Positions 50,011-63,300 of a stretch of 64,000 bases of DNA are shown one piece after another. Each line of letters opens with the position of its first letter. The first letter of the stretch is position 1. Under the pieces are notes generated by a model that saw only the letters and a program-made list of their open reading frames with translations, did not search any database and was not told the origin of the DNA. Source of the stretch: Hofstenia miamia (Eukaryota > Xenacoelomorpha > Acoela); contig SCFE01000045.1 of assembly GCA_004352715.1 (NCBI GenBank), positions 1,649,715 to 1,713,714 on the forward strand, given 5' to 3'. The translations under genes and the position numbers were made by a program.

Positions 50011-50243
50011 TATAAGGGAATGCTTTCATTTCATCTATTGACCAGATATTTATATTATCGACCTTTGTTTGAACCCTTGAAGAATCCAAATTTCTATTAT
50101 CAAATAATTACAAATTTTATAGGGAGTATGTTTACTATCGCACCTCTGTTCCTCATACGAGATTACAATTGCTTGAAAAGTGGTGTTGATATGCTTGATG
50201 AGAATATGTTAAAATTTTCTGACTGAAAAAAAACACTTTGTGA

Positions 50244-50346
50244 TCTAGTTGAGTTCAAGTCTAGTTGAAACCCTAACTAGCGAGTTCGAGTGGAGTTAAA
50301 ATTATAGTTAGGCTTATTTTGATTGAGTACTCGCAGGACCCTAATA
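50244..50346 (+). repeat. Short dispersed repeat, copy B (of 13999-14132)
   Basis: About 103 bp, nearly identical to 14030-14132, from TCTAGTTGAGTTCAAGTC to GTACTCGCAGGACCCTAATA. It lacks the left CCCCTGCGAGGG part, so it is 5'-truncated. The close match over such a distance points to a recently active family. Confidence 0.93.
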
Positions 50347-53300
50347 GAATATTTTTTGCTTGCTGAGAACCATTTTAAGCGTACTGTTTAACAACCAACA
50401 TCAAAAAACTTTAAATGCGCCCATAACTACCAAATTTTTGGGTAAAAGAACCCAAATATCATAAGGTATTCATCAATCATATAAAACTGCTCGAAATTGT
50501 TATGTATGTGATAAAATAACTGACCAATATTTTATCGGTGTTGTTAATATGAATCCTTGCTTCACCATGTTGTTTGTAAACCAGCATAATGCAAATCGAG
50601 GGTGTTCTATATAATATTAAGTTTTTGTTTTAAATACCAGTTTTGTTGTCATGAATAACGTAATCTTTATCCGTGTCCGTGCATGCACCTACAAATAGAA
50701 AATAAAATTATTATTAGATGTCCTCTAAGTTTTCATTTTAATACCAATTTTGAACAAAAGTAGAAATAATGCGTGTATTTTATTAAATATCGCCCTTATT
50801 TAAAATACATTCTTCGAAAAACATTGTTTTGAAATGTTTTGTTCATTTGTAAGCTAATAGTAATGATATGATGTCAGCAAAATCTTGACAGAAATTTGAC
50901 AACGTGTGTTGCTTGAGACCTCTTGATAAGGGTTAGCCATATATTTCTCAGACAATGAATCATATTTTCAATTGCAAAAAATGTCTCAATTATCAATTGC
51001 AAAATTACAAAATTATTTTCGAAGCTGAGAAAGGCTTGGGGATCTGCAAGCTTTCCAAAATAAAACTGCTAACTACAACCTAAGCATAAACAATCACAAT
51101 AGTTAAAAAAAGAACTTGAAGAAATCAATAGGAGCTAAGCCAATAATTCGTAGATCATGTGTCAGTCACAATGGGTCATTGATCAAAAATGCTTCTAGTG
51201 ATTTGGTTTATGGGTCAGGTCCAGTGAATCATTTGAAAGGCTGAAATTAGTTTAATATTTTATCTCTGCTGGGTCAATCGTATGTTAGTAGTTATTCTTC
51301 CTATATTACAAATAACAGGATCTCTGAATTTCGATTATAATACTATTACAGTTGATCTGTAATATTCTCTGCGCAGATGCAAATGTAATACAAAGGTAAA
51401 GTATATGCATATTGATAAACGAAATGCACACAAGAATGAGCTAATGAGACAACCTACATAAACTCTAAGGCTGCAAAGCAGACCAATGGCACACATTTAG
51501 TGAGCACCTATATAGTGAAAAGCATGGTTTATGTATTTGGATCCAAATCATTGAATTCTAAACACTAACAAGATGGGAAGTGCAATTTTGTAGTTGATCA
51601 GCACAGGCTGAATTTAAGCAAGAAAGTGCGATAAATATGTTTAGTAATTGATTGAATTTCACTTTGATTTAGCGCAAGTTCAGCCTGCTTTGGTCAATTA
51701 CAAACGTGTAATTCGCATCCTGTTAGTGTTAAAGAAATCCATAGCCCAACCAATTAAACAACCCACTTTGTAAATTCAGAAAAAATCTTACATCTTACTC
51801 CATCTGAAGAAAATTTTTCAACACTAAAACTATCAACTCAGGAATAAAAGAACGCTGCACATCAAATGCAAGGGGTTGTACTACTAACATTTCGCGTCAA
51901 CTTCAATAAGTCAAATCAATGAATCTACAACGATTAAATCATAAAATGCAAAACTGTGAGATTCTACAATGTAGAATAGGAAGCCTCTATCAATATGAAC
52001 CCGAAAATGGTATATAAAACTATTAACCACATTTAGGACAAATGGGAGTGAAAGTTCACATCTAAAAATAAATATAAAAATTTAATTTGGATTTCCAATT
52101 ACTGCTGTTATGTGCAGAGTGATGCTCGAGGGGGTGGCACAAAGGGGTATTCTCTATTCTAGGGGGGGGNTTTTGAAAGTCAAGAGCATTTATTAGATGA
52201 TCAATCAACCAAATATATATATATATATACTAGGTCCATCAACAACTGCTTTGTAACTAGGGACCATGTCTACCTTGGAACAATCTTTTTACAAAATCCT
52301 GAATCATTCATTGGTGTTATTTTTGGGTGTGGTTCTCGTTAAATTTCAAATATTGGACCATGGTCTGCCTGAATCCGCTGCAAACGAGATATATAATGGC
52401 AAAATACATAATTTTGATTTTAAAATAATTGGAGAAACTCTTCAATTGTCATTTTTGCTAGTGATTTTTTAATAGTTGACTTATTTTGAAAATATGGACA
52501 TGATTTTCTGATAGATACTTCTATTCATTATTTAAAAGATTATAAAAAATTTTTTTGTTATCTATAGCTGTTTGTGTTCTTGCGTGTCCAACAAGTACGA
52601 ATATTTAAGTTGTTAGATTCTTTTAAGGAATTTATAATATTGAAATGAAGAATCATACCAGAAAATACATTTAAGAATCAAAATATCATTAGGCTAGATA
52701 TCCTAAAAATGATACTTACCTCAATTCACGGTTTGAAATTTCATATTTCTTTTGTGTTTTGACGTAAATAGTATTGGGTGGCTCATTTGTTGAATTAATA
52801 TTGAGTGGATAGATTATTATACTTTGAGTATATTATATTGAAAGAAAGATGTTAAAATGTTTATGGCAAAACTATTTAGCAAATACTAACCCTTGTTATT
52901 TAGCTAGATTGTGTAAGAATTTGGGCAATTTGCTTTATCTTTCAAAGGAACTGAATTTTCTGAGTTTGCTGTATTCTGACTTAAATTTGACTGCACAATG
53001 GTCAAAATTTTGAAAATTTCAAAGGATTTTGAAAAAGATGAAACACTGAAATGAGCTCAGTCGAATAGGATTAACAATCATACAAAGTGTCTGTTGTTTT
53101 CATAATCAGAGGCTGCATGAAAGGTTTTTTGTCAGCTGAGTGTATTTGATAAATTTCTTGAAACCTATCCAGAAGACTGGAATGAAAGTTATATTCTTAC
53201 TAGCAGCTGCTAACGAATTGTGGATTAATATTGCAAATGCTTAATAATGAAGAATATCTCGCAGTATGCCTTAAGTATTGTAGAGAAAAAACAAAACAAT

Positions 53301-53525
53301 ACAAAAACAGTTATTCTGTTTTTGTGACTATTATAATGATACACTTATTTCCTATGTCACGCATAGAGCCTTATTAGGCCACCTTTCACACCATTGCGCC
53401 ACCTCTAAAAAATATGTCGGATTATCAGAAATTTGAATAAAAGGAGTTTTTACTTATATAGAACCTTTTGAGATGGTCAGACATACAAACATTAACATTA
53501 ATTTTCACCTTATATAAGGGCTACC

Positions 53526-53560
<35 letters not shown>

Positions 53561-55127
53561 GAATAAGAATTTTTTCTGTTTATTTATATATTGTAAATAG
53601 ACGAACAAATATTATTAAAAAAATTGACCCAATTTATTGAAATATTATTTTCAGGAGTGTTTAAATTGAGTTGGAAAGAGAACGTACTAGGAAAACACAT
53701 TTGTGTGTCTATAAGAATTTGATTAATTTTGTAGTCTGATGTATATTTTTAAATTAGTGAAAGATTCAAATGATGTATTTTAAGAAAATTGACACATTCC
53801 TTAAATACCAATGCTATGCATAAATATGGGTTGATTGTAAGGAGATTGCAAACTGTTACTTCCATATTTACTTAATGCATTTATTTGGTTGAGTTCATGT
53901 TTTATTGTCTAAGTCTTTGAAATTCACCCCTCAAAAATTATCTATAAATTTATTTTATTTTCTAGCATTTCTTAAGGGAGCCTTAGAAATTATCAAAAGA
54001 ATTTTTAGCAGGAAAGTTTTTTCACAGCACTAATCTGTGAAGTGCTGATTAGTTTTAGGAGCTAAATTTTGAAAATGAATAACATAACTTGAACATTTGT
54101 CCTCTAAAATCATTTTGTAACCTGAGTGTGAACAATAAAATCCTCTAAGTTCAATTTAATTTTGCGCTCAGGCTTGCTTAAATTAACAGACTATTAGTAG
54201 CCATTCACAGAGAGGAAGTCAAGTATCTTATTCCGTTAGATTCATTAATATCAATCTCATATTTCAATCAACCTTTTATTTTACTTGTTGGAGATAGTCA
54301 AGTTACTAAAAGGCAGCTATAGATTACCCTTGATAGTGTAGAAAATCATTTATCACAGACACAAAACAAACAATGCCACAAAAGTTCTATCATCATATTC
54401 ACATTTATATTGATATAGCTGATCAGGTAATTTCTTAAAAAATATAATAGAAATGTTGATAAAGTGTAAAGTGAACTATTACTGAAGTTGACTAGCCTGG
54501 ACTGTATGAATAATACTATTATGGAGAGACTGGTAACCTTAACATGGAGCTGCAATTCGGGGTCGTTCTGTAGGTGACAGATTTCATACACTTCCAGTAC
54601 TTCTACGCTTTGCAATGAGAGCAACTATAGTATGAAAATTTAAAGATATGTGTTATGAAGAAGAAAGGTAGGGTGTATGTTTGGCAATATTGTTGTAGGC
54701 AGGGCAGGCCAATCGTTCCTAGAAATGTGAATCCCAAGAAGCGCGGTCCGGCCAACTCAACTTAAAGTCAATTCGACGTATTTTTATTATCTTTGCCAAA
54801 AATGTTCTTCAATTTTTCGGTCTGCTAGAGCAATGTTGAGTATCAGTGATGACACAGGTGGGGTTAGGGGTTGCCCCTCCTAAATTTTATAAGTAAAGCA
54901 ATAAAAGTGCTTTTATTTAGTCAATGTGCCGAGGAATATATGTCATCGCTGCCACATTTGAGTAAGCCTATGTTAGAAAGTTTCTTAAAATCAACAAACT
55001 GAAGCCGAAATTTAGAATATTCAAACGAATTGTTCAAAGTAAAACTAAGATAAAAAAATTTATTTATATTTCTGGATAATTTATCCATGTTTTATTGAAT
55101 AAATAGCTTTCTATATTATAGTGAGGC
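50347..55127. other. AT-rich intergenic DNA, no gene recognised
   Basis: (TA)n arrays at 52212-52229 and 53529-53559. A single N follows a G-run at 52162-52170, probably a sequencing or joining problem at a homopolymer. The frames 52266-52472 and 54346-54624 have no recognisable domain. A G+C-richer patch lies at about 54700-54880. Confidence 0.5.
53529..53559. repeat. (TA)n microsatellite
   Basis: About 15 TA units. Confidence 0.95.
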
Positions 55128-57728
55128 ACTTGATTATATTAGTAGTACTTCATAAAGTGACTTAGTTAAATATATTTTGAAAAGTAAATGTACTAAAATA
55201 GACTATATTTCTCACTCATTAACAAATTAAGTTATTAGAACTGATAACCATGAAAAATTGCGACACCTATCACTATTAAATTTCCGTTTTAATTGAATTG
55301 AAAAAAAATCTTTAGAAATTGTCTTAGGTATTGCGTGATAGTCAAATACACTGAGAGATATAAATTTATTCAAATAGTTCCTAAATAAATTACTCTTTTG
55401 AAATAAAACTGCTGAATACCTACTCGTTTTTCTGCATTGCGATTACTGAGACGTGCTGACCTGAGCCTAGCCACTATGTTGCGGTGCATAGAATGATTTA
55501 TATGCTACAACATTAATATTATTGAGTACGAGCTTTTTCAACAAAAGTAAGATCTGCATTTCAGTAAAGTATTCAATGGGTGTTTTTTATTAGTATTCAT
55601 CTGAAATCTATAGCATTGGCCAGAAGCGTTCCACTTTACAAATTGCTTTTAAGATCTTTCCAAGCAAATGACGTTCTGTATTATTAGGATACTAAAAAAT
55701 AAAATGTGATAAATGATAAAACCATGGTTGTATATAAAGTTAGGCCTAACATTATTGAGCTACTGCTCTCATTTGGAATGTTACGCTTTAATTTTAGCAA
55801 TTGATAATTGCCAGCTTTCAATCTAGATTTTATAAGCCTATGTGAGGATTAAACCAGATATGTCGATGTTACAACACCAAATTCTTGAATTAGTTCAACA
55901 GATTTTACAGGAAAAGATTCACTGATTCTAGGAGATCATCGTAGTTATGTCAGCATTAAAATAGAGGCCTTGAGAAATCAACAAGTGTGTCCATAAATTT
56001 ATTTTCTTTGATCTAGATCAACTCCATATTCATGGAATTACGAATAGGCTTCAAATCAAACAACAAATTTATAGTTGAAAGCAGAGATGCAACATCGATT
56101 TAATTCTAATCAACGTTAAGGTCGAGTTCAAGGTTTTAACCGAGATCAGATTGCGCAATAATATATCTTTTTTAAAAAACATGTATTAAGTGTTTTGAAT
56201 TTATATCATTACCACACATATTGGTTGTATTAGTGCAATGTCTTTCAAAATCACTCTTTGTGAGTATATTAGTATTTTTAGTGTTAAGGGTATCTGAAAA
56301 CAAATTAAGAATAGCATTTATTTAATGCTAGCACAAAATTTTGAACAAAATAAGTTCCAAACAAGTTTATTACATTTCAATGAAAAGACCACTGTTAATA
56401 ACTACCCTTCTGCATTTTGGAGCGTTTGTCTGTTGATAACAGCTTGAGTGCAACGAATACATGCTCAACTAATGCTTGAGTGGTGGGCATCGCATCTAAG
56501 AAATGCACAGAATCCCTAATAAGGGAGATTTTTGCGAGATTCTAGTTGATTCAATGCTGATCGTACAGTAAATGTACTTCCGTTTCTTTTTTATTGCTGG
56601 TCATAATTGCCAATTGTGCCTCCCTGTGTGTTATCAACAACCTTTGACTTCTTTGTTTTTGGAGAAGGAGCTTCTACTGCCTGGGACAGGTGAATTTTCA
56701 ATGCAAACACATTTAAATAGCTTTCTGCTGAGCAGATAAAAGTAAGCGGCTTTTAGAGTCAACCCACATTTTTAATTTGTGAAAAACGTATTTGTGCATC
56801 ATCGAGATTGAGTTCAGATAATCAAGGTTTTTAAAAATTATTTAAAACAAAAAAGCAAGACATTATCCTCTGAGATAGATCCACACTATTGTCCATTGTA
56901 TGTCAGAATATAGTAAGAAAGTTCAATAATGGAATTCCTGAAAGAACTTCACATAGAATTTAATCTAAGAAAAATATTGCTTAACATAGACCAACAATAA
57001 TAATAATAACTCAGACAATAAGATGCAGGTAAAGCATGCCCCTCAAAGACCGTACTATGGAGGAATTTTAGAAGCCTGTGATCATGCGAAAATATTCATG
57101 CCTTTTAACTTCTAGTGAATAATGTATGTAGGACATTTACTTGCATTGATTGTCCAATAGTTAATAATTACATATTATTTGTAAACACTACGTATCTCAG
57201 TTGATACATCCTTGCGGGACCAGATATTTAAGAGCCGTTTCCGTCCCATGATGTCTTGAGCTGCAATTTCGGGCCTGGTCTCTTGAGTTCCTTGTATTAT
57301 CAAATGCAGACGAATTTAATTTTGTCATAAATTTTGAAAGATAAAACATATTAGATAAAATACAATAAATAATCAATGAATTATCACTTGAATAAAAGAT
57401 GAAAAATATATTTAGTTCGTATTCAGGAATATTCTTTGGTTTCAGACCCATTCCATCCCATCTCGATTCTAATGTCATTTTTCTATTTTTTCTTATCCTA
57501 GTGTCTGTTGACGGTACTACGGGACAGAAGCATTTCAGACTAGAAAGTAGGTATACAGTATAATTTCTCATTTTATAGTAACATAAAATGTATAAGTGAG
57601 TAAAAATTTATAAAAAGTTTGCTATTGTTACATTTGAGACATTGCTCTGATGCTGAAATCGAACTTTTGCCGGCAGTTAGCCACTGGTGTATAGGCAACC
57701 AAATCCACCCGGTGGCCCACCGTTTCTG

Positions 57729-57749
57729 CCACTGGTGGTCCACCAGTGG
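57729..57749. repeat. Perfect 21-bp palindrome in a GC-rich patch
   Basis: CCACTGGTGG-T-CCACCAGTGG within a patch (57690-57780) that is much richer in G+C than the arm around it. It is repeated in the right arm at 61380-61400. A frame of 68 codons covers the patch (minus, 57573-57779), but without a recognised domain it is not called as a gene. Confidence 0.9.
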
Positions 57750-58730
57750 TTGGCCACATGAGTAAGGAAGAGTGGCCACACTCAGCTGACCTGATACAGA
57801 TAACCTTTTAAGAAGAGTTGTGTAAGACTAGAGCCCTACTTAGATTGAGAAGTAAGAATCCCTAAATCTTGGGTGCAAGTGGTGAACCTAATTGCAAAGC
57901 AAAATAACCTAAGCTCAGTGCATTTCTCATCTCGTGCAATTTAGGTGAAAGCAATAATGATAAATTTCGTTACGGATGAATAGCAGTACAATTGCCCTAA
58001 TCGTTTACATAACCTAGTTAAAGGATGGCCATTAACCAGCTTGTCCGCCAAATGGGTGTTCTTTAACGACGCAGTTGAAAAATTAGAAACACTTTTTATA
58101 AAAAGTGACAGTCAAAAGAAAATAAGTAAAATGAATTTACTGAAAATCATTCGATCCAACATTGAATAAATCGCACATATTTATACAAACCAAACTGGTG
58201 AAGGAATCAACATGAATGAATAAAACAGGTTCTGTACAATAATCTTTTAAGCTAACAAAATTAGGCCTACTGCGTAATAATTTAACGGAAATAATTAAGC
58301 TAAAATTGCACAGTTTATAAAGTTGTAAATTTATTAATGTTGAAATTAAAATAGATAATTGATGCAGTTATACCACAATATATATAAAGGTACTCTGGCA
58401 TACGTTATCTGATATATATGGGCATTAAGTATATAGAGGGTGGTACTTATTATGTTAAATTCTGATATTAGAAATGGCTTATGCAGGTAGTTTACTGACA
58501 CTGATAAAAAAATGGTAAAAATCTTTCATATTCCAGCAGAAATCAGTAGTTTTGATGTAGCTGCAATTGGACCTTATTTTCACTGGAAGGAAACTAAAAA
58601 TAATATCTGATATTGAAAACTCCCAAATATATTTAAAATGTCAAAAATGGTTGAAAACGCATTTATAGTGGCTGAAATGGCATATAAATCAAATTTTTTT
58701 ACAATATTGTTTCTCATTTTCATATACTTA

Positions 58731-59075
58731 GGGTGGTCAAAAAGTTTTGAGACTGCTGTTTTTCACTAAAGAATCCNTCCCCCACAAATATGCCTTTGGG
58801 CAAACAATAATCTGTGCACGATAATTATTGAAAAAAGGAAAATGGAGTGCGAACGTAAGTCGTATCGTTTTTTTATTGAGACAATGAGACGAAACGGGGA
58901 ATCAGCATCCCATATCTATGATTTATTAAATGGTGCGTGGAACGGAGAAGCACCCTCACGTGCAACGGTGTTTCGTATTTATAAAGAACTGGATAATGGA
59001 GTGCGTCAGTCTTTTGAAGAGGCAGACCGAATCGGGAGACCATCATCAATTTGTTGTCCAACCAACATCGATTTG
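58731..59075 (+). mobile_element. 5' part of a mariner transposon, cut by the gap
   Basis: The left TIR GGGTGGTCAAAAAGTTTTGA follows a TA at 58729-58730. The leader contains one N (58779). The transposase start is at 58842, and the element runs into the gap at 59076. Its 3' half is not in the window. Confidence 0.88.
58842..59075 (+). CDS. Mariner transposase, N-terminal part (78 codons visible)
   Basis: The frame starts MECERKSYRFFIETMRRNGE with an AAAATGG start context. It continues with ASHIYDLLNGAWNGEAPSRA and TVFRIYKELDNGVRQSFEEA, followed by DRIGRPSS. This is the paired helix-turn-helix DNA-binding region of Mos1/mariner-type transposases with its GRP-type linker between the two HTHs. 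It should bind the TIRs of its own element. There are no stops or frameshifts in the visible part, so the copy may be young. The DDE catalytic domain lies in the gap, so activity cannot be judged. Confidence 0.85.
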
Positions 59076-60075
59076 NNNNNNNNNNNNNNNNNNNNNNNNN
59101 NNNNNNNNNNNNNNNNNNNNNNNNNNNNNNNNNNNNNNNNNNNNNNNNNNNNNNNNNNNNNNNNNNNNNNNNNNNNNNNNNNNNNNNNNNNNNNNNNNNN
59201 NNNNNNNNNNNNNNNNNNNNNNNNNNNNNNNNNNNNNNNNNNNNNNNNNNNNNNNNNNNNNNNNNNNNNNNNNNNNNNNNNNNNNNNNNNNNNNNNNNNN
59301 NNNNNNNNNNNNNNNNNNNNNNNNNNNNNNNNNNNNNNNNNNNNNNNNNNNNNNNNNNNNNNNNNNNNNNNNNNNNNNNNNNNNNNNNNNNNNNNNNNNN
59401 NNNNNNNNNNNNNNNNNNNNNNNNNNNNNNNNNNNNNNNNNNNNNNNNNNNNNNNNNNNNNNNNNNNNNNNNNNNNNNNNNNNNNNNNNNNNNNNNNNNN
59501 NNNNNNNNNNNNNNNNNNNNNNNNNNNNNNNNNNNNNNNNNNNNNNNNNNNNNNNNNNNNNNNNNNNNNNNNNNNNNNNNNNNNNNNNNNNNNNNNNNNN
59601 NNNNNNNNNNNNNNNNNNNNNNNNNNNNNNNNNNNNNNNNNNNNNNNNNNNNNNNNNNNNNNNNNNNNNNNNNNNNNNNNNNNNNNNNNNNNNNNNNNNN
59701 NNNNNNNNNNNNNNNNNNNNNNNNNNNNNNNNNNNNNNNNNNNNNNNNNNNNNNNNNNNNNNNNNNNNNNNNNNNNNNNNNNNNNNNNNNNNNNNNNNNN
59801 NNNNNNNNNNNNNNNNNNNNNNNNNNNNNNNNNNNNNNNNNNNNNNNNNNNNNNNNNNNNNNNNNNNNNNNNNNNNNNNNNNNNNNNNNNNNNNNNNNNN
59901 NNNNNNNNNNNNNNNNNNNNNNNNNNNNNNNNNNNNNNNNNNNNNNNNNNNNNNNNNNNNNNNNNNNNNNNNNNNNNNNNNNNNNNNNNNNNNNNNNNNN
60001 NNNNNNNNNNNNNNNNNNNNNNNNNNNNNNNNNNNNNNNNNNNNNNNNNNNNNNNNNNNNNNNNNNNNNNNNNNN
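59076..60075. other. Assembly gap, exactly 1000 Ns
   Basis: A round 1000 Ns usually stands for a gap of unknown size put in by a scaffolder. The four long frames drawn through it are not real. Confidence 0.98.
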
Positions 60076-60309
60076 CAAATCGATGTTGGTTGGACAACAA
60101 ATTGATGATGGTCTCCCGATTCGGTCTGCCTCTTCAAAAGACTGACGCACTCCATTATCCAGTTCTTTATAAATACGAAACACCGTTGCACGTGAGGGTG
60201 CTTCTCCGTTCCACGCACCATTTAATAAATCATAGATATGGGATGCTGATTCCCCGTTTCGTCTCATTGTCTCAATAAAAAAACGATACGACTTACGTTC
60301 GCACTCCAT
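60076..60309 (-). CDS. Mariner transposase, N-terminal part (mirror copy)
   Basis: Encodes the same 78 residues as 58842-59075, with the same helix-turn-helix and GRPSS linker, then enters the gap. Probably the same locus represented twice rather than a second gene. Confidence 0.82.
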
Positions 60310-60398
60310 TTTCCTTTTTTCAATAATTATCGTGCACAGATTATTGTTTGCNGGATTCTTTAGTGAAAAACAGCAGTCTCAAAACTTTTTGACCACCC
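60076..60398 (-). mobile_element. Second 5' mariner part, inverted
   Basis: Mirror image of 58731-59075: the TIR ends at 60398, TA at 60399-60400. The transposase start is at 60309 and the sequence enters the gap at the same base as the left copy. It has the N but lacks 22 bp of the leader. Confidence 0.88.
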
Positions 60399-63300
60399 TA
60401 AGTATATGAAAATGAGAAACAATATTGTAAAAAAATTTGATTTATATGCCATTTCAGCCACTATAAATGCGTTTTCAACCATTTTTGACATTTTAAATAT
60501 ATTTGGGAGTTTTCAATATCAGATATTATTTTTAGTTTCCTTCCAGTGAAAATAAGGTCCAATTGCAGCTACATCAAAACTACTGATTTCTGCTGGAATA
60601 TGAAAGATTTTTACCATTTTTTTATCAGTGTCAGTAAACTACCTGCATAAGCCATTTCTAATATCAGAATTTAACATAATAAGTACCACCCTCTATATAC
60701 TTAATGCCCATATATATCAGATAACGTATGCCAGAGTACCTTTATATATATTGTGGTATAACTGCATCAATTATCTATTTTAATTTCAACATTAATAAAT
60801 TTAGTTCTTTATAAACTGTGCAATTTTAGCTTAATTATTTCCGTTAAATTATTACGCAGTAGGCCTAATTTTGTTAGCTTAAAAGATTATTGTACAGAAC
60901 CTGTTTTATTCATTCATGTTGATTCCTTCACCAGTTTGGTTTGTATAAATATGTGCGATTTATTCAATGTTGGATCGAATGATTTTCAGTAAATTCATTT
61001 TACTTATTTTCTTTTGACTGTCACTTTTTATAAAAAGTGTTTCTAATTTTTCAACTGCGTCGTTAAAGAACACCCATTTGGCGGACAAGCTGGTTAATGG
61101 CCATCCTTTAACTAGGTTATGTAAACGATTAGGGCAATTGTACTGCTATTCATCCGTAACGAAATTTATCATTATTGCTTTCACCTAAATTGCACGAGAT
61201 GAGAAATGCACTGAGCTTAGGTTATTTTGCTTTGCAATTAGGTTCACCACTTGCACCCAAGATTTAGGGATTCTTACTTCTCAATCTAAGTAGGGCTCTA
61301 GTCTTACACAACTCTTCTTAAAAGGTTATCTGTATCAGGTCAGCTGAGTGTGGCCACTCTTCCTTACTCATGTGGCCAACCACTGGTGGACCACCAGTGG
61401 CAGAAACGGTGGGCCACCGGGTGGATTTGGTTGCCTATACACCAGTGGCTAACTGCCGGCAAAAGTTCGATTTCAGCATCAGAGCAATGTCTCAAATGTA
61501 ACAATAGCAAACTTTTTATAAATTTTTACTCACTTATACATTTTATGTTACTATAAAATGAGAAATTATACTGTATACCTACTTTCTAGTCTGAAATGCT
61601 TCTGTCCCGTAGTACCGTCAACAGACACTAGGATAAGAAAAAATAGAAAAATGACATTAGAATCGAGATGGGATGGAATGGGTCTGAAACCAAAGAATAT
61701 TCCTGAATACGAACTAAATATATTTTTCATCTTTTATTCAAGTGATAATTCATTGATTATTTATTGTATTTTATCTAATAGTTTTATCTTTCAAAATTTA
61801 TGACAAAATTAAATTCGTCTGCATTTGATAATACAAGGAACTCAAGAGACCAGGCCCGAAATTGCAGCTCAAGACATCATGGGACGGAAACGGCTCTTAA
61901 ATATCTGGTCCCGCAAGGATGTATCAACTGAGATACGTAGTGTTTACAAATAATATGTAATTATTAACTATTGGACAATCAATGCAAGTAAATGTCCTAC
62001 ATACATTATTCACTAGAAGTTAAAAGGCATGAATATTTTCGCATGATCACAGGCTTCTAAAATTCCTCCATAGTACGGTCTTTGAGGGGCATGCTTTACC
62101 TGCATCTTATTGTCTGAGTTATTATTATTATTGTTGGTCTATGTTAAGCAATATTTTTCTTAGATTAAATTCTATGTGAAGTTCTTTCAGGAATTCCATT
62201 ATTGAACTTTCTTACTATATTCTGACATACAATGGACAATAGTGTGGATCTATCTCAGAGGATAATGTCTTGCTTTTTTGTTTTAAATAATTTTTAAAAA
62301 CCTTGATTATCTGAACTCAATCTCGATGATGCACAAATACGTTTTTCACAAATTAAAAATGTGGGTTGACTCTAAAAGCCGCTTACTTTTATCTGCTCAG
62401 CAGAAAGCTATTTAAATGTGTTTGCATTGAAAATTCACCTGTCCCAGGCAGTAGAAGCTCCTTCTCCAAAAACAAAGAAGTCAAAGGTTGTTGATAACAC
62501 ACAGGGAGGCACAATTGGCAATTATGACCAGCAATAAAAAAGAAACGGAAGTACATTTACTGTACGATCAGCATTGAATCAACTAGAATCTCGCAAAAAT
62601 CTCCCTTATTAGGGATTCTGTGCATTTCTTAGATGCGATGCCCACCACTCAAGCATTAGTTGAGCATGTATTCGTTGCACTCAAGCTGTTATCAACAGAC
62701 AAACGCTCCAAAATGCAGAAGGGTAGTTATTAACAGTGGTCTTTTCATTGAAATGTAATAAACTTGTTTGGAACTTATTTTGTTCAAAATTTTGTGCTAG
62801 CATTAAATAAATGCTATTCTTAATTTGTTTTCAGATACCCTTAACACTAAAAATACTAATATACTCACAAAGAGTGATTTTGAAAGACATTGCACTAATA
62901 CAACCAATATGTGTGGTAATGATATAAATTCAAAACACTTAATACATGTTTTTTAAAAAAGATATATTATTGCGCAATCTGATCTCGGTTAAAACCTTGA
63001 ACTCGACCTTAACGTTGATTAGAATTAAATCGATGTTGCATCTCTGCTTTCAACTATAAATTTGTTGTTTGATTTGAAGCCTATTCGTAATTCCATGAAT
63101 ATGGAGTTGATCTAGATCAAAGAAAATAAATTTATGGACACACTTGTTGATTTCTCAAGGCCTCTATTTTAATGCTGACATAACTACGATGATCTCCTAG
63201 AATCAGTGAATCTTTTCCTGTAAAATCTGTTGAACTAATTCAAGAATTTGGTGTTGTAACATCGACATATCTGGTTTAATCCTCACATAGGCTTATAAAA

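Larger units (their letters stand above)
55128..59075 (+). repeat. Left arm of a giant inverted repeat
   Basis: Reverse-complementing 60076-64000 gives this sequence almost base for base. Positions x and 119151-x pair near the centre, and x and 119128-x pair at the outer end; the 23-base drift comes from two indels. Differences seen are 22 bp next to the N at 58779, one base at about 57342 and a three-base substitution at about 58335. The right arm runs to the window edge, so the true arm length is unknown. The arm holds no gene except the mariner fragment. Confidence 0.98.

Noticed and set aside
57197-57571. 124-codon gene on the minus strand (mirror at 61558-61803)
   Set aside because: The mirror copy is frameshifted by one base and shows no domain; composition is ordinary for chance frames.
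58842-60309. Long open frames (364-478 codons) through the central gap on both strands
   Set aside because: They are made of Ns flanked by the two mariner N-terminal parts; only 58842-59075 and 60076-60309 are real sequence.
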